Positions 22,601-32,099 of a stretch of DNA of 64,000 nucleotides are shown here, in pieces. The notes under the pieces are model-generated. The model ran no database searches and was not told where the DNA came from. It worked only from the letters and a program-made list of their open reading frames with translations. The stretch is from Enchytraeus crypticus. Its lineage: Eukaryota; Annelida; Clitellata; Enchytraeida; Enchytraeidae. The stretch lies in contig CAJHZI010000481.1 in NCBI GenBank assembly GCA_905160935.1, forward strand, positions 580,501 to 644,500, read 5' to 3'. The stretch's first letter is position 1; the number at the start of each line of letters is the position of its first letter. The position numbers were made by a program, and so were the translations under genes.

Positions 22601-23075
22601 TGAATGACTGAGACTTCAGCGGAAGGTTTATTTCCATTCGCTCTGCCGCTGATTCCATATCGCCGTCATCACTTCTGACGCTATCTCTAACGTTCCCTCT
22701 CACACTCAGTCTATTATCAGACTTATATTTCTTCTCTCCTTTTTTCTTTTCGCTACCTTTATCGTCATTATTCAGGTTCGCCTCGTTCTTTTGCTGTTTC
22801 TTGCTTCGTCGTCTCTTCAGAAAGCTTGGCTTTCTCGCTTTAAGGAAAACTCTGTCTTGCTCGGAGGCGGTATCCGATGTGGTTCTAGGGTCAGGAGCGT
22901 TTCTCTGTGACTGACTCCTTCCCAGCATTCTCCTGCAGAACTCGCTGAGTCTCTGGCCACGGCTGAGGGTCCAGAGAGACCTCGAGGACGAGGTGGACTG
23001 GGTTCGACCCTGAGGGGACGCCGAGGAAGCCCTGATGGGCGTCGATAGCTCGGAGGACTCTATCGACGAAGCCAT
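16686..23075 (-). CDS. Unrecognised 2129-residue Ser/Asp/Asn-rich protein in one uninterrupted exon
   Basis: I do not recognise this protein. A frame of 6390 bases is open without an intron; TAA lies immediately upstream of the ATG at 23075, so the start is well fixed. Most of it is predicted disorder rich in Ser, Asp, Glu, Asn and Thr. Ordered-looking islands: a basic NLS-like cluster (81-97, with KRRRSKKQQK), a charged helix or coiled coil (194-230, ALKFWHVLQKEKEQKR), a strand-like block (284-316, PYRVYVSSPAG) followed by KKHISF (326-331; fits the loose RVxF rule for PP1 docking), a basic Leu block around 480-500 (ALRRKLKHKQSLPRNF), imperfect E-G/N-x-S repeats (about 770-870), an acidic Asp run near 875-885, a hydrophobic island (about 1698-1730, SIWQQTFGPDQPITMFFPF) and a C-terminal aromatic helix (about 2038-2050, DYAELYWFYKQF). 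No signal peptide or membrane segment. A cytoplasmic or nuclear scaffold is a guess. It is convergent with ACBD3. Confidence 0.88.
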   Translation of the reverse strand: MASSIESSELSTPIRASSASPQGRTQSTSSSRSLWTLSRGQRLSEFCRRMLGRSQSQRNAPDPRTTSDTASEQDRVFLKARKPSFLKRRRSKKQQKNEANLNNDDKGSEKKKGEKKYKSDNRLSVRGNVRDSVRSDDGDMESAAERMEINLPLKSQSFSHGELESPYRRYRNRYRDADRIPTTEEEFELSADDLRIRQKEVFDALKFWHVLQKEKEQKRLDDEAKKCTNLDNKAVTLLDDARNVNENLNNNSSNNGNGNEEVESCADKTHETREGRRGDSGETVLKPYRVYVSSPAGAVIREYTAGDDRAVDIEFPGETEKRSSRKKHISFNQPDAQKCSQGSGHKITPYNVDKASATSIKSDKSTSENIQASSQDSNYSNITDIHEAHNSRNNKKFDTHSNENGLFGVWSRAGNSENELDDEKFSPIGMSLQLDNSSNQTMGRSIDNVTHTGSEIQASGRRYRKKAEDARRASSSAIDLHGGAAAALRRKLKHKQSLPRNFNSVREVSERNKERKTIRSPSTGSEVTLQSSRSDNELHLIRVGSVKDRVKWVRDSESGERNGRTSRRSSNQSNSSKRALSTEISVVSLTTTDDTTVIIKPKEREQDAIGQQNSNQNSQKYGHQMTASQLNQVRKLQFLTQREPTQQLNKFPSPQFITKPKETNVITPPSPDAMESTNHEAASSISDRNEIIDDQNNKIEKQLEKQEDISTEDDQPLLAPAEVVHETQGRVRKTSEASRSNTARTSLSDITSLSNVTHPSQEPSFLQSSFNEGYSTYSSPHTEGTISNSTEGNISTSSMLSEDGSLWNFNPFKEENVSSSIPYSEENISGSSDFDLKPNSFTETESNTSNSEMDEQFYSPTFEKKEGSSGSSFSDNDDDDDNVDSSNVDYYNPEEDHHHGPTKFSSVDAIKLSDKFEDVNTDSEVTEDILRAYPLDLMCSEFTDTDSENFEDTQTGSNVSRPIQTGSHTPITRETSGDQTEYYSDPEAELNVSKQNRRPDDDVQLNKYQTFDDPSADVSNKLETDTEGSTCTTSEYIRRNTFPDEQRSESIKTSHLDGRPSVKQLRSNTFDVKSGDPPGNAENDDSGSQLDVEDDGVKSNEVDGNDLCNKSHTKPAPEINSMQIHRANTDAAVELINDELNSHASIDPSADESELKAINNDQTDFTVSTSFDKTDNEELELSSSVRYLRSPEKQYHATLNDANASDDNNSDDNSDKTSSQSLPTSGMSVKHDLHSPDISPSDQGSDIRVRDAVENLTVTKTADHDVHTSSSDSERQDRLIDSGIWGEMLQDSTGNPSSPEIKASQEKGFNDFSRKDEIGLRESHPFDQQSTSQRQKVSVRQDAVVSPGTSYESESQSPSAVKIHPEERNQDSNTGKTSSAQDADSITECSELYKESSQSTDNRIYSYKGVSERPLPADHLIESQEMDVDEEDTKREKIHEDVLEEEIYGENAQEKGKGKTFLRRTTVEWMDEELTLSPSYITMSMDSEPTRAKYSDLNSEILHLRTQSTDQPDQSDSIPIEEGKLMTGSREEIWKNIDGNQQGGRYNSQSTSADGSSKSRSNPSGRNFTDSDDISITGATARSVNIGGENMDRPETDNRDRRSIITSYKELDVDGSREVLMFQVIGGGAQGLTDQGFNQTKINDGIDFGSPDREIVKNFHNDESKKLDDNFLPAERDVGSLSAEEKSDEINGGSKNTRNPFTSIWQQTFGPDQPITMFFPFSFELENEATQTASNDKQSVVRSNSSSNFINDVADDASNDVSNDASSRPKLVSTKSLPSTLGTDIFNENEISPKLIFSSAEISPVAQSDNSSVFISANPAFSITSQLSPTAESLSEPDLGTSAASGSDPRRLKRQTDTRGRQRSFSDTNSSVLSRRLSSDDAGTSVDAIYFTSSVDGPVASSREYPKSTEYFNPPSPGDDFSKNPVDELFIETPPGEGFAHDQSGQYLYDNLPHRNLPYAPPHKPSDIKHLKVIISSDQLNHFATNDDDKSEHKIDPTERSDVNALISDDANCSAVLNENLWTISDNKANAGNNVVIHDYAELYWFYKQFAAANNRLSSKQPNSGRASSQSGMLSPTTTWSWTGTGSIPRRERKGSPVTHTGLTVKCTSAPVTPSVEKFSVVNNYGFMN

Positions 23076-24160
23076 TTAGTTTTTGTTGTTATAATTACGT
23101 TGATCTTTGATGTGCGTCTAATGGCAGATGTGGTAGTAGTGATGATTGAGACAGTTATGACAGATATGTTGGAATGAGGATAACGATAGATGATTTGTCT
23201 CAGCTTATAAATTACTGTTCAGTATAATTTAGTCTCTCCACAGGACAAGATCAAGCTCTAGAACTTAACGTTGCTCACACTCTACACCTAGTCTATGGCG
23301 ATCCTTTTTTCAGCATGAAATAGCAGGGATTCCGTTCTAATGTTCTGCTGTGATCGCGAGCAAAGGCTTAACGTTTCTTTAATCACTTTTAATTAAAATT
23401 AGGAGAATTTTATAGAGCTGTCTTCACAGTTTATCTAGGGCCTCTCTACATCGTGAAGTTTGGCATTACATATACCAACTCAGTTCCATTCACGTCTGTT
23501 CCACGAGATGACAAAGAGATTATCTAATTTATAATAAATTATCTACTTAATTATCTAAATTAGGTTGTCAAGACATTCTAGACGTTAGGGACGTGCAAGA
23601 CCTTCTATGCTAATTAATTTCCGCTTTCTTTCTGTCACTCAGAACTAATTCCAATTTATCTGAGTCTTAAATTAATTCTACTGGAGCTTCGGAGTTTTAC
23701 ATTAAGAAATATGGATAGTGATTGCTTTCTGAAGTTACTACTAAACTCATGATTTCAAAATATTTTGTGCAAGTTGTTGATCCATTGCTTTAGTTTGAAT
23801 AGAGTTATGAAGACGTATTAATCTAGAGTCTATGTACGATCACGCGATATATCCAGGATTTAATAACTGATATTGTCCATTATCTTGAGTTTCTTGAAGT
23901 CATTCCTTATTAAATCAATAGACAGTGGCTCCGTAATGCTTGTGATATAGGTATCTGAAATAATGTCATGTAGAAACACAGGTGCATTTGAATCAAACTA
24001 TAAAATCAATTCACATAACAGGCGATATACATGCTTACTCAGAATATAATGTATTATATGTAGTATATGCATTATTAGTATGCACATATTATATATAATA
24101 CTATTGCATATATACATATTATATCTTCATTCTATATAATATCGTTACAGACAGTAGGCC
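23076..24160 (-). other. 5' flank of the large minus-strand gene
   Basis: No coding sequence. The promoter should be here, but no confident TATA box or initiator was found. One TAGGCCTA lies at 24155-24162. Confidence 0.4.
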
Positions 24161-24162
24161 TA

Positions 24163-24163
24163 A

Positions 24164-24203
<40 letters not shown>

Positions 24204-24273
24204 ATTGTATTACATGTATATATATTAAATACATATATAATTGTATATTATATATATATATATATATATAGGG

Positions 24274-24330
<57 letters not shown>
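24163..24330. repeat. Compound (AT)n microsatellite
   Basis: Alternating AT runs with GTAT and GGGCC interruptions, strongly self-complementary over about 165 bases. Confidence 0.95.
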
Positions 24331-24369
24331 TGTATATACTTTTACAATCTGTCTACGAATCATAAACAA

Positions 24370-26022
24370 GACCGTTCTTTCTCTTAAAAGTTAATATTTT
24401 TCGTAGCGTGGAAAACATTTATTAATTATTACAGTCATTAGTGTTAAATTTATTAATTCAATAAATTAAAAGAATCAATGTAGCACAATCGCTTTAGTTT
24501 TTAATTCAATATTGTGCTCAGATAATTATTGTTTGCTGAAATCCTGAAATTCGGACATTAAAACATAAATTGAAAACTATAAAATTCATCAGGTCTGCAG
24601 AATATTTTGAATCTAATCATGTGTTCATTGGTGATTTTTAAATATTGTAAAAGATTTCTAGGAAACGTTCAACATTTTTGGCCCCATCACACGTTCAGCA
24701 AGATTTATTGGAATAGCCTATGACGCTACGAAAGAGACTATTTGGCATTATTATAGGACCGGTATATGGACTACTGGACCGATACAGGTGCGCTAAGCGA
24801 GTGAATCATGTGAAATCAATACAATGCTCTCACTTCACAGTCACACTAATAATAATACAAGTCGATGCTGCAGGTGAAACTGGTGGGTTTTTTGCGGGGG
24901 AGAGCTAAGTGGTGATTGTTTTAATTGTCATTAATTTTATTGTTTTAATTGTAGGTAAATTAATTTAACCAATTCAATGGTAAACACACAGGCTTAAACT
25001 TGAAAAATTACAAAGCTATCAAGTGAATAAGACGATGTAACATGTACAATGCAAAAATCTTTCAATGGTAAAATGTGCGACAAGCATCAAATCACTGTTA
25101 TCCTGTACATTCTTAATCATACCCAAATTATATTTAATGTTGTATTGGATGGACAAATGTTGTATTGGATGGATGTTTAATGGACAAAATTAAAAATTAA
25201 AATAAATCAAGTTTATAATCATGATTTGTTGTCATGGTTTGAGAAAAATTATTCGGCGCTTTTTTCGTATTCCTTGAACAATTTTAGAGACTTCCCAAAA
25301 ATTGAAGGTTAGGAATGTTACGTCTAGTTTAATGTAAACTTTGTTTATAATATAAACGTAAACTTGATCTATGCCTAGAATCACGAATAACAGACTTATT
25401 CAAAGATTTTATACAGTTTTGAATGAGTGCAAGGAAATATCTAGCAAATACATTTCCTTCTTGTAATTACAACTGTAAAAATCTATACGACCAGAATGCA
25501 CTAAAGAAACTGAGTTTCCCAAGTCGATGGAAGCGAATGGAAGGAAAGCAGTTTGATTGCTGAAGCCTGGATCGATAGGTGATTAACTTATGTCAATAAC
25601 TGACATCATTGGATTCATTTATACTGTAAGCCGTAATGCTAACAGTGTATCAAAGTTCTTTACTCTAATCAATCAATCATCAGACATTGATGATGTAAGG
25701 TTCTTAGTTTTAACGTCCCTGTCATCATCCATGTATGAGGAAACGGACGTTAAACTTTATTATTATTATTATTTTATTTTTTATTTTTTATTTTATTTAT
25801 TTATTTATTAAGTTTTTAACCCCCTAAGTAGGGGATTCTTTATTTTTATTATATTATTATTATTATTATTATTGTATTTCTATTATTTCTATTATTTACA
25901 GGGCTTTAATGCTGTCTGCGTTCGTGGAACACTGGCGAATACGGCCTCCCAGAGCGTAGAGGAGTCATTTTAAATATTTCGTTTTCATCTTTCTTTTAAT
26001 TAAATTAAGTCTTTCTTTTAGC

Positions 26023-26065
<43 letters not shown>

Positions 26066-27090
26066 CTTGATTAATGTTATTATTATCTAAATCTATGTCC
26101 GCTGAAAGTTAAACGTTGCTGACTTCAGCAGAGGGTCGCATTCCGCTGAATCCACTACTTTTGGCTCCTGCATCGCCCAGACATTATTATTATTATTATT
26201 ACTATTATTTTATTTTATTTTATTTATTTTTTTACCCTGGTGTAAAGAACCTGGGGTTTGATAAAAATGATTCAAGCAATACGTGCTGAATCGCCGCCCG
26301 GCAAACTACTATTATTATTATTATTATTATTATTAGTATTATCAATCAATAGTTGATAAAGAATGATTGAACGTTTTCATCAGAGGTGGAGACTCACTGG
26401 GGCTCAAGGGGGCCAAGCCCCCCAGTAATTTAAATACAGGCTGTCATATTGAGTGGGCCTCCTCAATATATACCAATAAAGTTGGTTGAGCTGCTCATGG
26501 CCTCCAATCTCCAGCATTATCTGCTTAGAATCCTAAGTTACTGAGCTACTATAAATGAGATTTTGGCACAGTGTAATAGGCTTTAGTTTAATTATTCATT
26601 GAGTTTGTAAAGAAGAGCTTGGTATTTTGAAAAGTTTTCCAGTATTACTGTCAATATATGCATTACCTAGGCGGTTGTCTAGGTACGTAAGATAATCTAG
26701 CCTACATAATTTAAATTATATTTACCCATTTAAAATTATATTGGGCCCCATCAGAATTGGACCCAACCCTCAATAATTTGAGTTCTTCTTGGGCACCCTA
26801 TGTTTGAGAATAATCGCCACCCCTGATCCTTTTCAATAACAACTCAATTAAGGATGATATAACGCTTTCTTCAGTCATTCATCAGTCAATGATGATTTAG
26901 CTACTTCATCTATCATTCAGCAGTTGATGATGATTTAGCTATTTTATCAATCATTTATCAGTTAATGATGATTAGCTATTTCATCAATCAATCATCAGTT
27001 AAAGATGATTAGCTATTTTATCAATCATTCATCAGTCAATGATGAGTTACCTATTTCATAAATTAATTTTCAATTAATAATGATTTAAAA
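24370..27090. other. Gene-free AT-rich region with TTA repeats and element fragments
   Basis: Holds a SINE 3'-end fragment with a (TTA)n tail at about 25685-25775 (plus), (TTA)n at 25835-25875, 26022-26065, 26185-26215 and 26310-26345, reversed copy of the 'ggaggccgcattc' repeat at about 25905-25990, and 'ggtgtaaagaacctgggg' at about 26234. A repeat of about 58 bases ('gatgatttagctattt.atcaatcattcatcagt') occurs about four times at 26868-27085. No protein-coding exon recognised. Confidence 0.6.
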
Positions 27091-27094
27091 CAAA

Positions 27095-27330
27095 ATAAAA
27101 ACGCATTATAGTAAAATGATCAACTGCGTTGATATCTATCACTTTTAATGCCACATATTTAAACCGATTGGCAATTTCGACCACTTTCCGTATAATCAGT
27201 CTAGTGACTGGATTGGACTACTCTCAAATCATCGCGGCTGGGATTCGAACCCACGAGGATTCAATTCACCTCAGGATCTGTCATTTAGAACTTCATGACT
27301 TTACCACTCTATTAAGACATTCTAATGTCT
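27095..27330 (-). repeat. Dispersed tRNA-derived repeat, family 2 (copy 1)
   Basis: About 230 bases that match 48235-48465 over their whole length ('ttgatatctatcacttttaat', 'gcggctgggattcgaaccca'). On the minus strand CGTGGGTTCGAATCCC is a good B box, which marks a tRNA-derived SINE head. Not a working tRNA. Confidence 0.65.
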
Positions 27331-27889
27331 TCTATAATCAATTATTAAATGACATTGATTTGATGCTTTTTCCAACCAATCTTACGTAGCGGTGATTTAA
27401 CACCCTGTTTCTCTGTGAATATCAATATCTTCGTAGAAGAACATTGTTAATGTAAAACTGTTGTATTATAAAAACCCGTAATATCAAGAATTTACGATCA
27501 ATAAGTACGACTTGAAAGGAATTTTGCTTAAGTTCGAAATGACCACTTCTTTATTCCACCACAACAGTGTATCGAAGATGTATATATCTCGCAGTAAAAG
27601 TCTATGTTTTACCGACCTTTAGTATATGGGCGATGGACGAATAGTGTCTTAATTTAGTCATGCGTTATTCTGTTTTATTTTAACAATTGTTATTTTTGGT
27701 AAAATATAACATAGTAATCTTTTGCGCTTGTCATCTCCCTTGCAAGCTGACGAAGATAATTCTAGAAAATTCTTTATCGCGATTAACGACTAATTTTGAT
27801 CCAGAATTAAACGAATTGATTGATTGAGTTAATTTCTAATCAATCTCCTAGGCAAGTGAAACGTTGAACCGTGTCTAATAGATATTATC

Positions 27890-27962
27890 AGAGGTGGCTC
27901 GGCTGGGAATCGAACCAGCGCTATCGTGTTCATCAGGCAACTGTGCTACCAAGTGACTCATC
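27890..27962 (-). repeat. tRNA-like sequence (SINE head or tRNA pseudogene)
   Basis: On the minus strand CTTGGTAGCACAG resembles an A box and GGTTCGATTCC is a perfect B box, about 45 bases apart. The would-be acceptor arms do not pair. It abuts the SINE at 27978. Confidence 0.5.
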
Positions 27963-27977
27963 TCATGGGTTAAAAAA

Positions 27978-28112
27978 GCTAGTAAAGCTAAAGTTAACGT
28001 CAGTTTCCTCACTCGAAAGCGATGTCAGTGACGGGCGAGCCCAGGATTTGAACCCCGCACGTACTGATCCGCGGTCGAGTAGGCTATCTTACCGATTGCA
28101 CCACTAGCTCCA
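27978..28112 (-). repeat. tRNA-derived SINE, family 1 (copy 1)
   Basis: Minus strand: head GGAGCTAGTGGTGCAATCGG with A-box character, B box GGGTTCAAATCC, then the family tail TCACTGACATCGCTTTCGAG and GAAACTGACGTTAAC. The same layout recurs at 30483, 31376, 31970 (minus), 49772 and 62410 (plus). Confidence 0.85.
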
Positions 28113-28498
28113 AAGATTTCGGTATGATTTCGTTTATGTAATGACCTGTACTTAAATATGAATATTCTAAATACTTGATTTATTATTTAATTTAAAATAT
28201 TTTTTTAAAATTTCAATACTTATTACTGTCGTGAAAATTAATATTTCAAAATCTAGCAGCAGCTCAACTTGTTAAATAAAATACACAAAGCGGAAACGAC
28301 GGAATGAGCACACAATGAAAAATGTGACCAGCAGCTGACGCTATTCTAAATACTAATACATGTAAATATACATAATGTTGATTTATGCAGTAATGAAATT
28401 CTCCTAGGAAAATGACCTTAGATAATAAAATCCTCCACACTCATTAGCTGACTGTTGCTACTATGTCACGCTCGGGAGTTTGCGTGTTTTAATTGTCT

Positions 28499-28534
28499 CA
28501 GCTGCTGCAGCTGCTGATGTAGCTGCTGCAGCTG
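28499..28534. promoter_or_regulatory. Cluster of three CAGCTG E-boxes (candidate)
   Basis: CAGCTG, the palindromic bHLH site, occurs at 28499, 28508 and 28529, within CTGCTG repeats. About 80 bases on lies a long (GA)n tract. The same pairing occurs at 30863-30916. Could be only triplet repeat. Confidence 0.3.
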
Positions 28535-28610
28535 CTAGCAGAACTCCCTCGGGATTAGATCTGTAACGAGCTCTTCACCTAGGTGTCTCTTTCAGGTGAG
28601 GTGAGTGGGG

Positions 28611-28613
<3 letters not shown>

Positions 28614-28653
<40 letters not shown>

Positions 28654-28823
28654 CCGAGAGAGAGAGAGAGACATACAGACAGAGACAGAGACAGAGAGGG
28701 AGAGGGAGAGGGAGAGAGACAAAGAGGGAGAGGGAGAGAGATAGAAAGTGAGAGAGTGAGAGAAAGAAAGAGGGTTAAACAAAGAGAGGCGGAGAGAGGG
28801 AGAGAGAGAAAGAGAGAGAGACA

Positions 28824-28871
<48 letters not shown>

Positions 28872-28882
28872 AAGAGAGGAAG
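28614..28882. repeat. (GA)n microsatellite
   Basis: About 270 bases of near-pure purine, mostly GAGA with ACAG and GGGA interruptions. Minus-strand Ser-Leu frames are repeat translations. Confidence 0.95.
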
Positions 28883-30480
28883 TAGTTGGACACATTGATT
28901 GAGAATTCAATTTTAAGAAATTAATACAGAAAGAGAATAAATAGGAGAAAATGATGAGAATAAGGAAGAATCGAAGTTTGAGTATACATAGGCCTACATT
29001 AGGCTTTCATAAAGAAAAATATTATTGTAAAATGTAAATTTGCTGTGTATCTTATTACTTAATTTACGTGTAATATACTGTGCAATTTAATCCGTACTTT
29101 AAGTAGTCTATTAATGCCGTATGTGCCTAATTAATCTACGCTAAGCTATAACTTATCCTACATCTAGATTTAAAGTATAACAATTTTAAAATCTAGATTT
29201 TAAATATAAAAATTGTAAGAAGTAACATTAAAAAACCAAGAACCTATTTATAAGCATTAAAATGTAAAACACGTACTTATATTCAATGGATCGTTTAACT
29301 GCATGTACGCTAGATCAGGCAGGTTATGATCGTTTGTGTAAGTCTGATGTAGAATAGTATGAGAAACTTCGTTTGAATCATTAAAAAGCAAAAGAACGGT
29401 ATTGATTTTATGAGACATCGATAGGTGCATCGATATATCTAGTCTCTCGTACAGCTGTAGGTCTAAATCCATAGAAGAGTTACTATATCAACACGCCGAG
29501 ATACTGAGTGGATTTACTAATTACTGGTGTTAATTACAAATTACAAATTACTAATGACCAATTACTGATTTGCCAAATACTGGTGCAGCTATTAGAGCTG
29601 TGACGTCGTTCATGGTGACATCAGCACGCACTACTATGCGGATTAAAATTATGCTATTAAAGAAATTATTAAAATTGAAATTATGTTATTAGAGATTATG
29701 ACTGTGATTATGCGACTATTTTATGTCATTCGCATTTAATAAGATTTAGAATTAAAATGTTACTATATTTGTGTTTCTGTATGTTTTTAAAAGTAAATGA
29801 TTGATGGATTTTAACTTAGAGTATTCGATATTCGATCGTGATTAATTGATCAATGGAAATTAGTTAAACAAATACTTTACTCTATCAATGGATAACTTCT
29901 TATAAGTTATAAGTTATTGACCCCTATATGTCCTGGAGTTTATAATGCTATATCGACTAATCTATCAGCCGATTTCACAGCCGACTAAAATAAGCGATTG
30001 AACAGAATAAAGTAAACTTTATAAATCGCTTTCCTAACTAATAATTATTTGATAACGAAGTGCGACAGTGGTCTAATTCAAAACTGTACACCAGAATGTC
30101 ATATGCATCGTTACGTTGGATCTTAGCTGCCTTTGAGTGAATTGAGACAACCGTTTCTGTCTTGCAGCAAAATTACCTTTAAAACCTGGATAGCAGTTAC
30201 AGTATTGTCTTAGCAATGAAAGATGAAGTATAGATATTACCCCTACACCAGAAAAATGCATAAGTTTGCTGTATAAATACACACGTGACATTCGTATTAA
30301 TTTTCTTAAATGTCAATTGGCCTTCGTTATCCACTTTAGCTGGTTAGTTATTAAACTACTGCAGCTTGAAAGTAATCACATTTACTTTTCGCAGGTACAT
30401 ACCAACATTTCCTCGTTTTTTAACTACTGGTTTTTTTCAATAATTCACCTCCATGGCAAATGGTAATTGGGGGAAAGCGA
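28883..30480. other. Gene-free AT-rich sequence
   Basis: No exon, RNA gene or clear repeat family recognised. One TAGGCCTA at 28989-28996 and one CRE-like GTGACGTCG near 29601. Confidence 0.5.
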
Positions 30481-30482
30481 TT

Positions 30483-30604
30483 AAAGTAAAGCTAAAGCTA
30501 AGGTTAACGTCAGTTTCCTCACTCGAAAGCGATATCAGTGATAGGTGAGCTAGGATTTGAACCCCGCTCATACTGATCCGCGGTCGGATATCTTACCGAC
30601 TTCA
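30483..30604 (-). repeat. tRNA-derived SINE, family 1 (copy 2)
   Basis: Same order as copy 1, truncated at the tRNA-head end ('ttaccgacttc'). Confidence 0.8.
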
Positions 30605-30862
30605 TTAAAACAATATTGCAACCAATCAATACAGCAGCGTTTATATTGTAGCAAATATAAACTGTCGCATTGGAACATACCGTCCCCTGAATATAGAAGA
30701 TCTTTTTCTCTCGTTACACGCCTCTTTGCCTGAAGTCCGTAGCTAAGCATGCACGGTCGATTTCTCGGGTTTTAACCGGAAGCCCAGAGTGCGATGTATG
30801 TTTTGCTGCGTTATATGCGCTATTAACTCTGTCAACATTGAGCGCAGCATATACACAGCTAG

Positions 30863-30916
30863 CAGCTGCTGCAGCTATCTAGCTAGCAGCTGCAGCATAT
30901 TTACAACTACCAGCTG
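30863..30916. promoter_or_regulatory. Second cluster of three CAGCTG E-boxes (candidate)
   Basis: CAGCTG at 30863, 30887 and 30911, about 24 bases apart (close to two helical turns), with further CTGCAG/GCAGC between. A long (CT)n tract begins at 30948. Confidence 0.3.
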
Positions 30917-30947
30917 CAGCAGCCATATAGTTAGCAACTGCAGCAGT

Positions 30948-31087
30948 CTCTCTCTCGCTCACCCTCACTCTCTCTCTGTCTCTTCTCATTCTCTTTTTAA
31001 CTATCTCTTTCTCTCTCTCTCTCTCTCTCACTCTCTCTCTCTCTCACTCTCTCTCACTCACTCTCTCTCGCTCACTCACTCACTCAC

Positions 31088-31123
<36 letters not shown>

Positions 31124-31142
31124 AGACGCTGTCTCTCTCTGG
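30948..31142. repeat. (CT)n / (CTCA)n microsatellite
   Basis: About 190 bases of pyrimidine-rich repeat with CTCACT interruptions; the counterpart of the (GA)n tract at 28614. Confidence 0.95.
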
Positions 31143-31375
31143 TTAGAGATGACACCAAGCTCTCTTCCATGCCCCGCATTCTTAAGAAGTGATATCGTAC
31201 AGGTGTGCCTCAACACTCAGGGCAGGTACTGATGATTGACTGACGGCTGCTGAGTCGTCAACGACGCCTACTCGAGTCGTCAAGAACGACGTCAAACCTT
31301 TTTATTAGATAAATTTCTTCTAAATTTATTCTTTAAAAATTAATACTCAAAAGTAGATATCCTACTAAACGCTTG

Positions 31376-31518
31376 TACAGCTAAGGTTAACGTCAGTTTC
31401 CTCACTCGAATGCGATGTTAGTGACGGCGAGCCCAGGATTTGAACCCCGCACACGCACACAGTAAGATACTCGACCGCACACCGCAGTCGAGTATCTTAC
31501 TGATATCACCATTGGCTA
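31376..31518 (-). repeat. tRNA-derived SINE, family 1 (copy 3)
   Basis: Family 1 layout with an internal duplication of the 'gtcgagtatctta' segment, in inverted form, in the head. Confidence 0.75.
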
Positions 31519-31639
31519 CAGCCAGATAAACAACAAGATGCACTCTTTTGTTTAAATACGCTTAACATAGTTTCAAACTTCTTACTTATAAATTGCTAAA
31601 AGCTTTGCTTCTAACATTGAAATTATGTAAAATATCGCA

Positions 31640-31715
31640 TTAATAAATAAAATAATAAATAAATATAATAAATAAATAATTAAAATAAATAAATAATTGA
31701 AAAATAAATGAATAA
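31640..31715. repeat. (AATA)n microsatellite
   Basis: Runs of AATAAATAAATA. Confidence 0.85.
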
Positions 31716-31969
31716 AGTTACATTAAAATCATTATAAGACCAGTCTGTTAAGGAATATTACTAGTATTAACATAGCTCCAAAAAAGTACAAAATAATTAG
31801 AGATAAGTAAAGTAAGTATAAGTAAAGACATAATATTTATAGCAATTATTGCCAATCATGTTGCTACCAAAAGTAAACCACTCTCATGAAACTGGCGACC
31901 ATGACAAAATAGAGCACTATGGAACCGAAGCGAAGTCGTTGAACATAGAATAAAGTGTTCACTAGTAAA

Positions 31970-32094
31970 AAAAGCTAAGGTTAACGTCAGTTTCCTCACT
32001 CGAAAGCGATGTCAGTGAGGGGCGAGCCCAGGATTTGAACCCCGCACCATATGATCCGCGGTCGAGTATCTTACCGACTTCGCCACTAGCTCCA
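31970..32094 (-). repeat. tRNA-derived SINE, family 1 (copy 4)
   Basis: A clean copy: tail, B box (reverse complement of GGATTTGAACCCC) and A-box end 'ttaccgacttcgccactagctcc'. Confidence 0.85.
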
Positions 32095-32099
32095 ACCAG

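Noticed and set aside
5790..23075. Operon-like or functional linkage between ACBD3 and the large minus-strand gene
   Set aside because: They are convergent, 3.9 kb apart, and nothing in the sequence ties their functions.
27890..28112. Functional tRNA genes at 27890 and at family-1 SINE heads
   Set aside because: A and B boxes are present but acceptor and anticodon arms do not pair and the sequences recur as dispersed repeats.
28575..28910. 111- and 104-codon Ser-Leu frames on the minus strand
   Set aside because: Translation of the (GA)n microsatellite.
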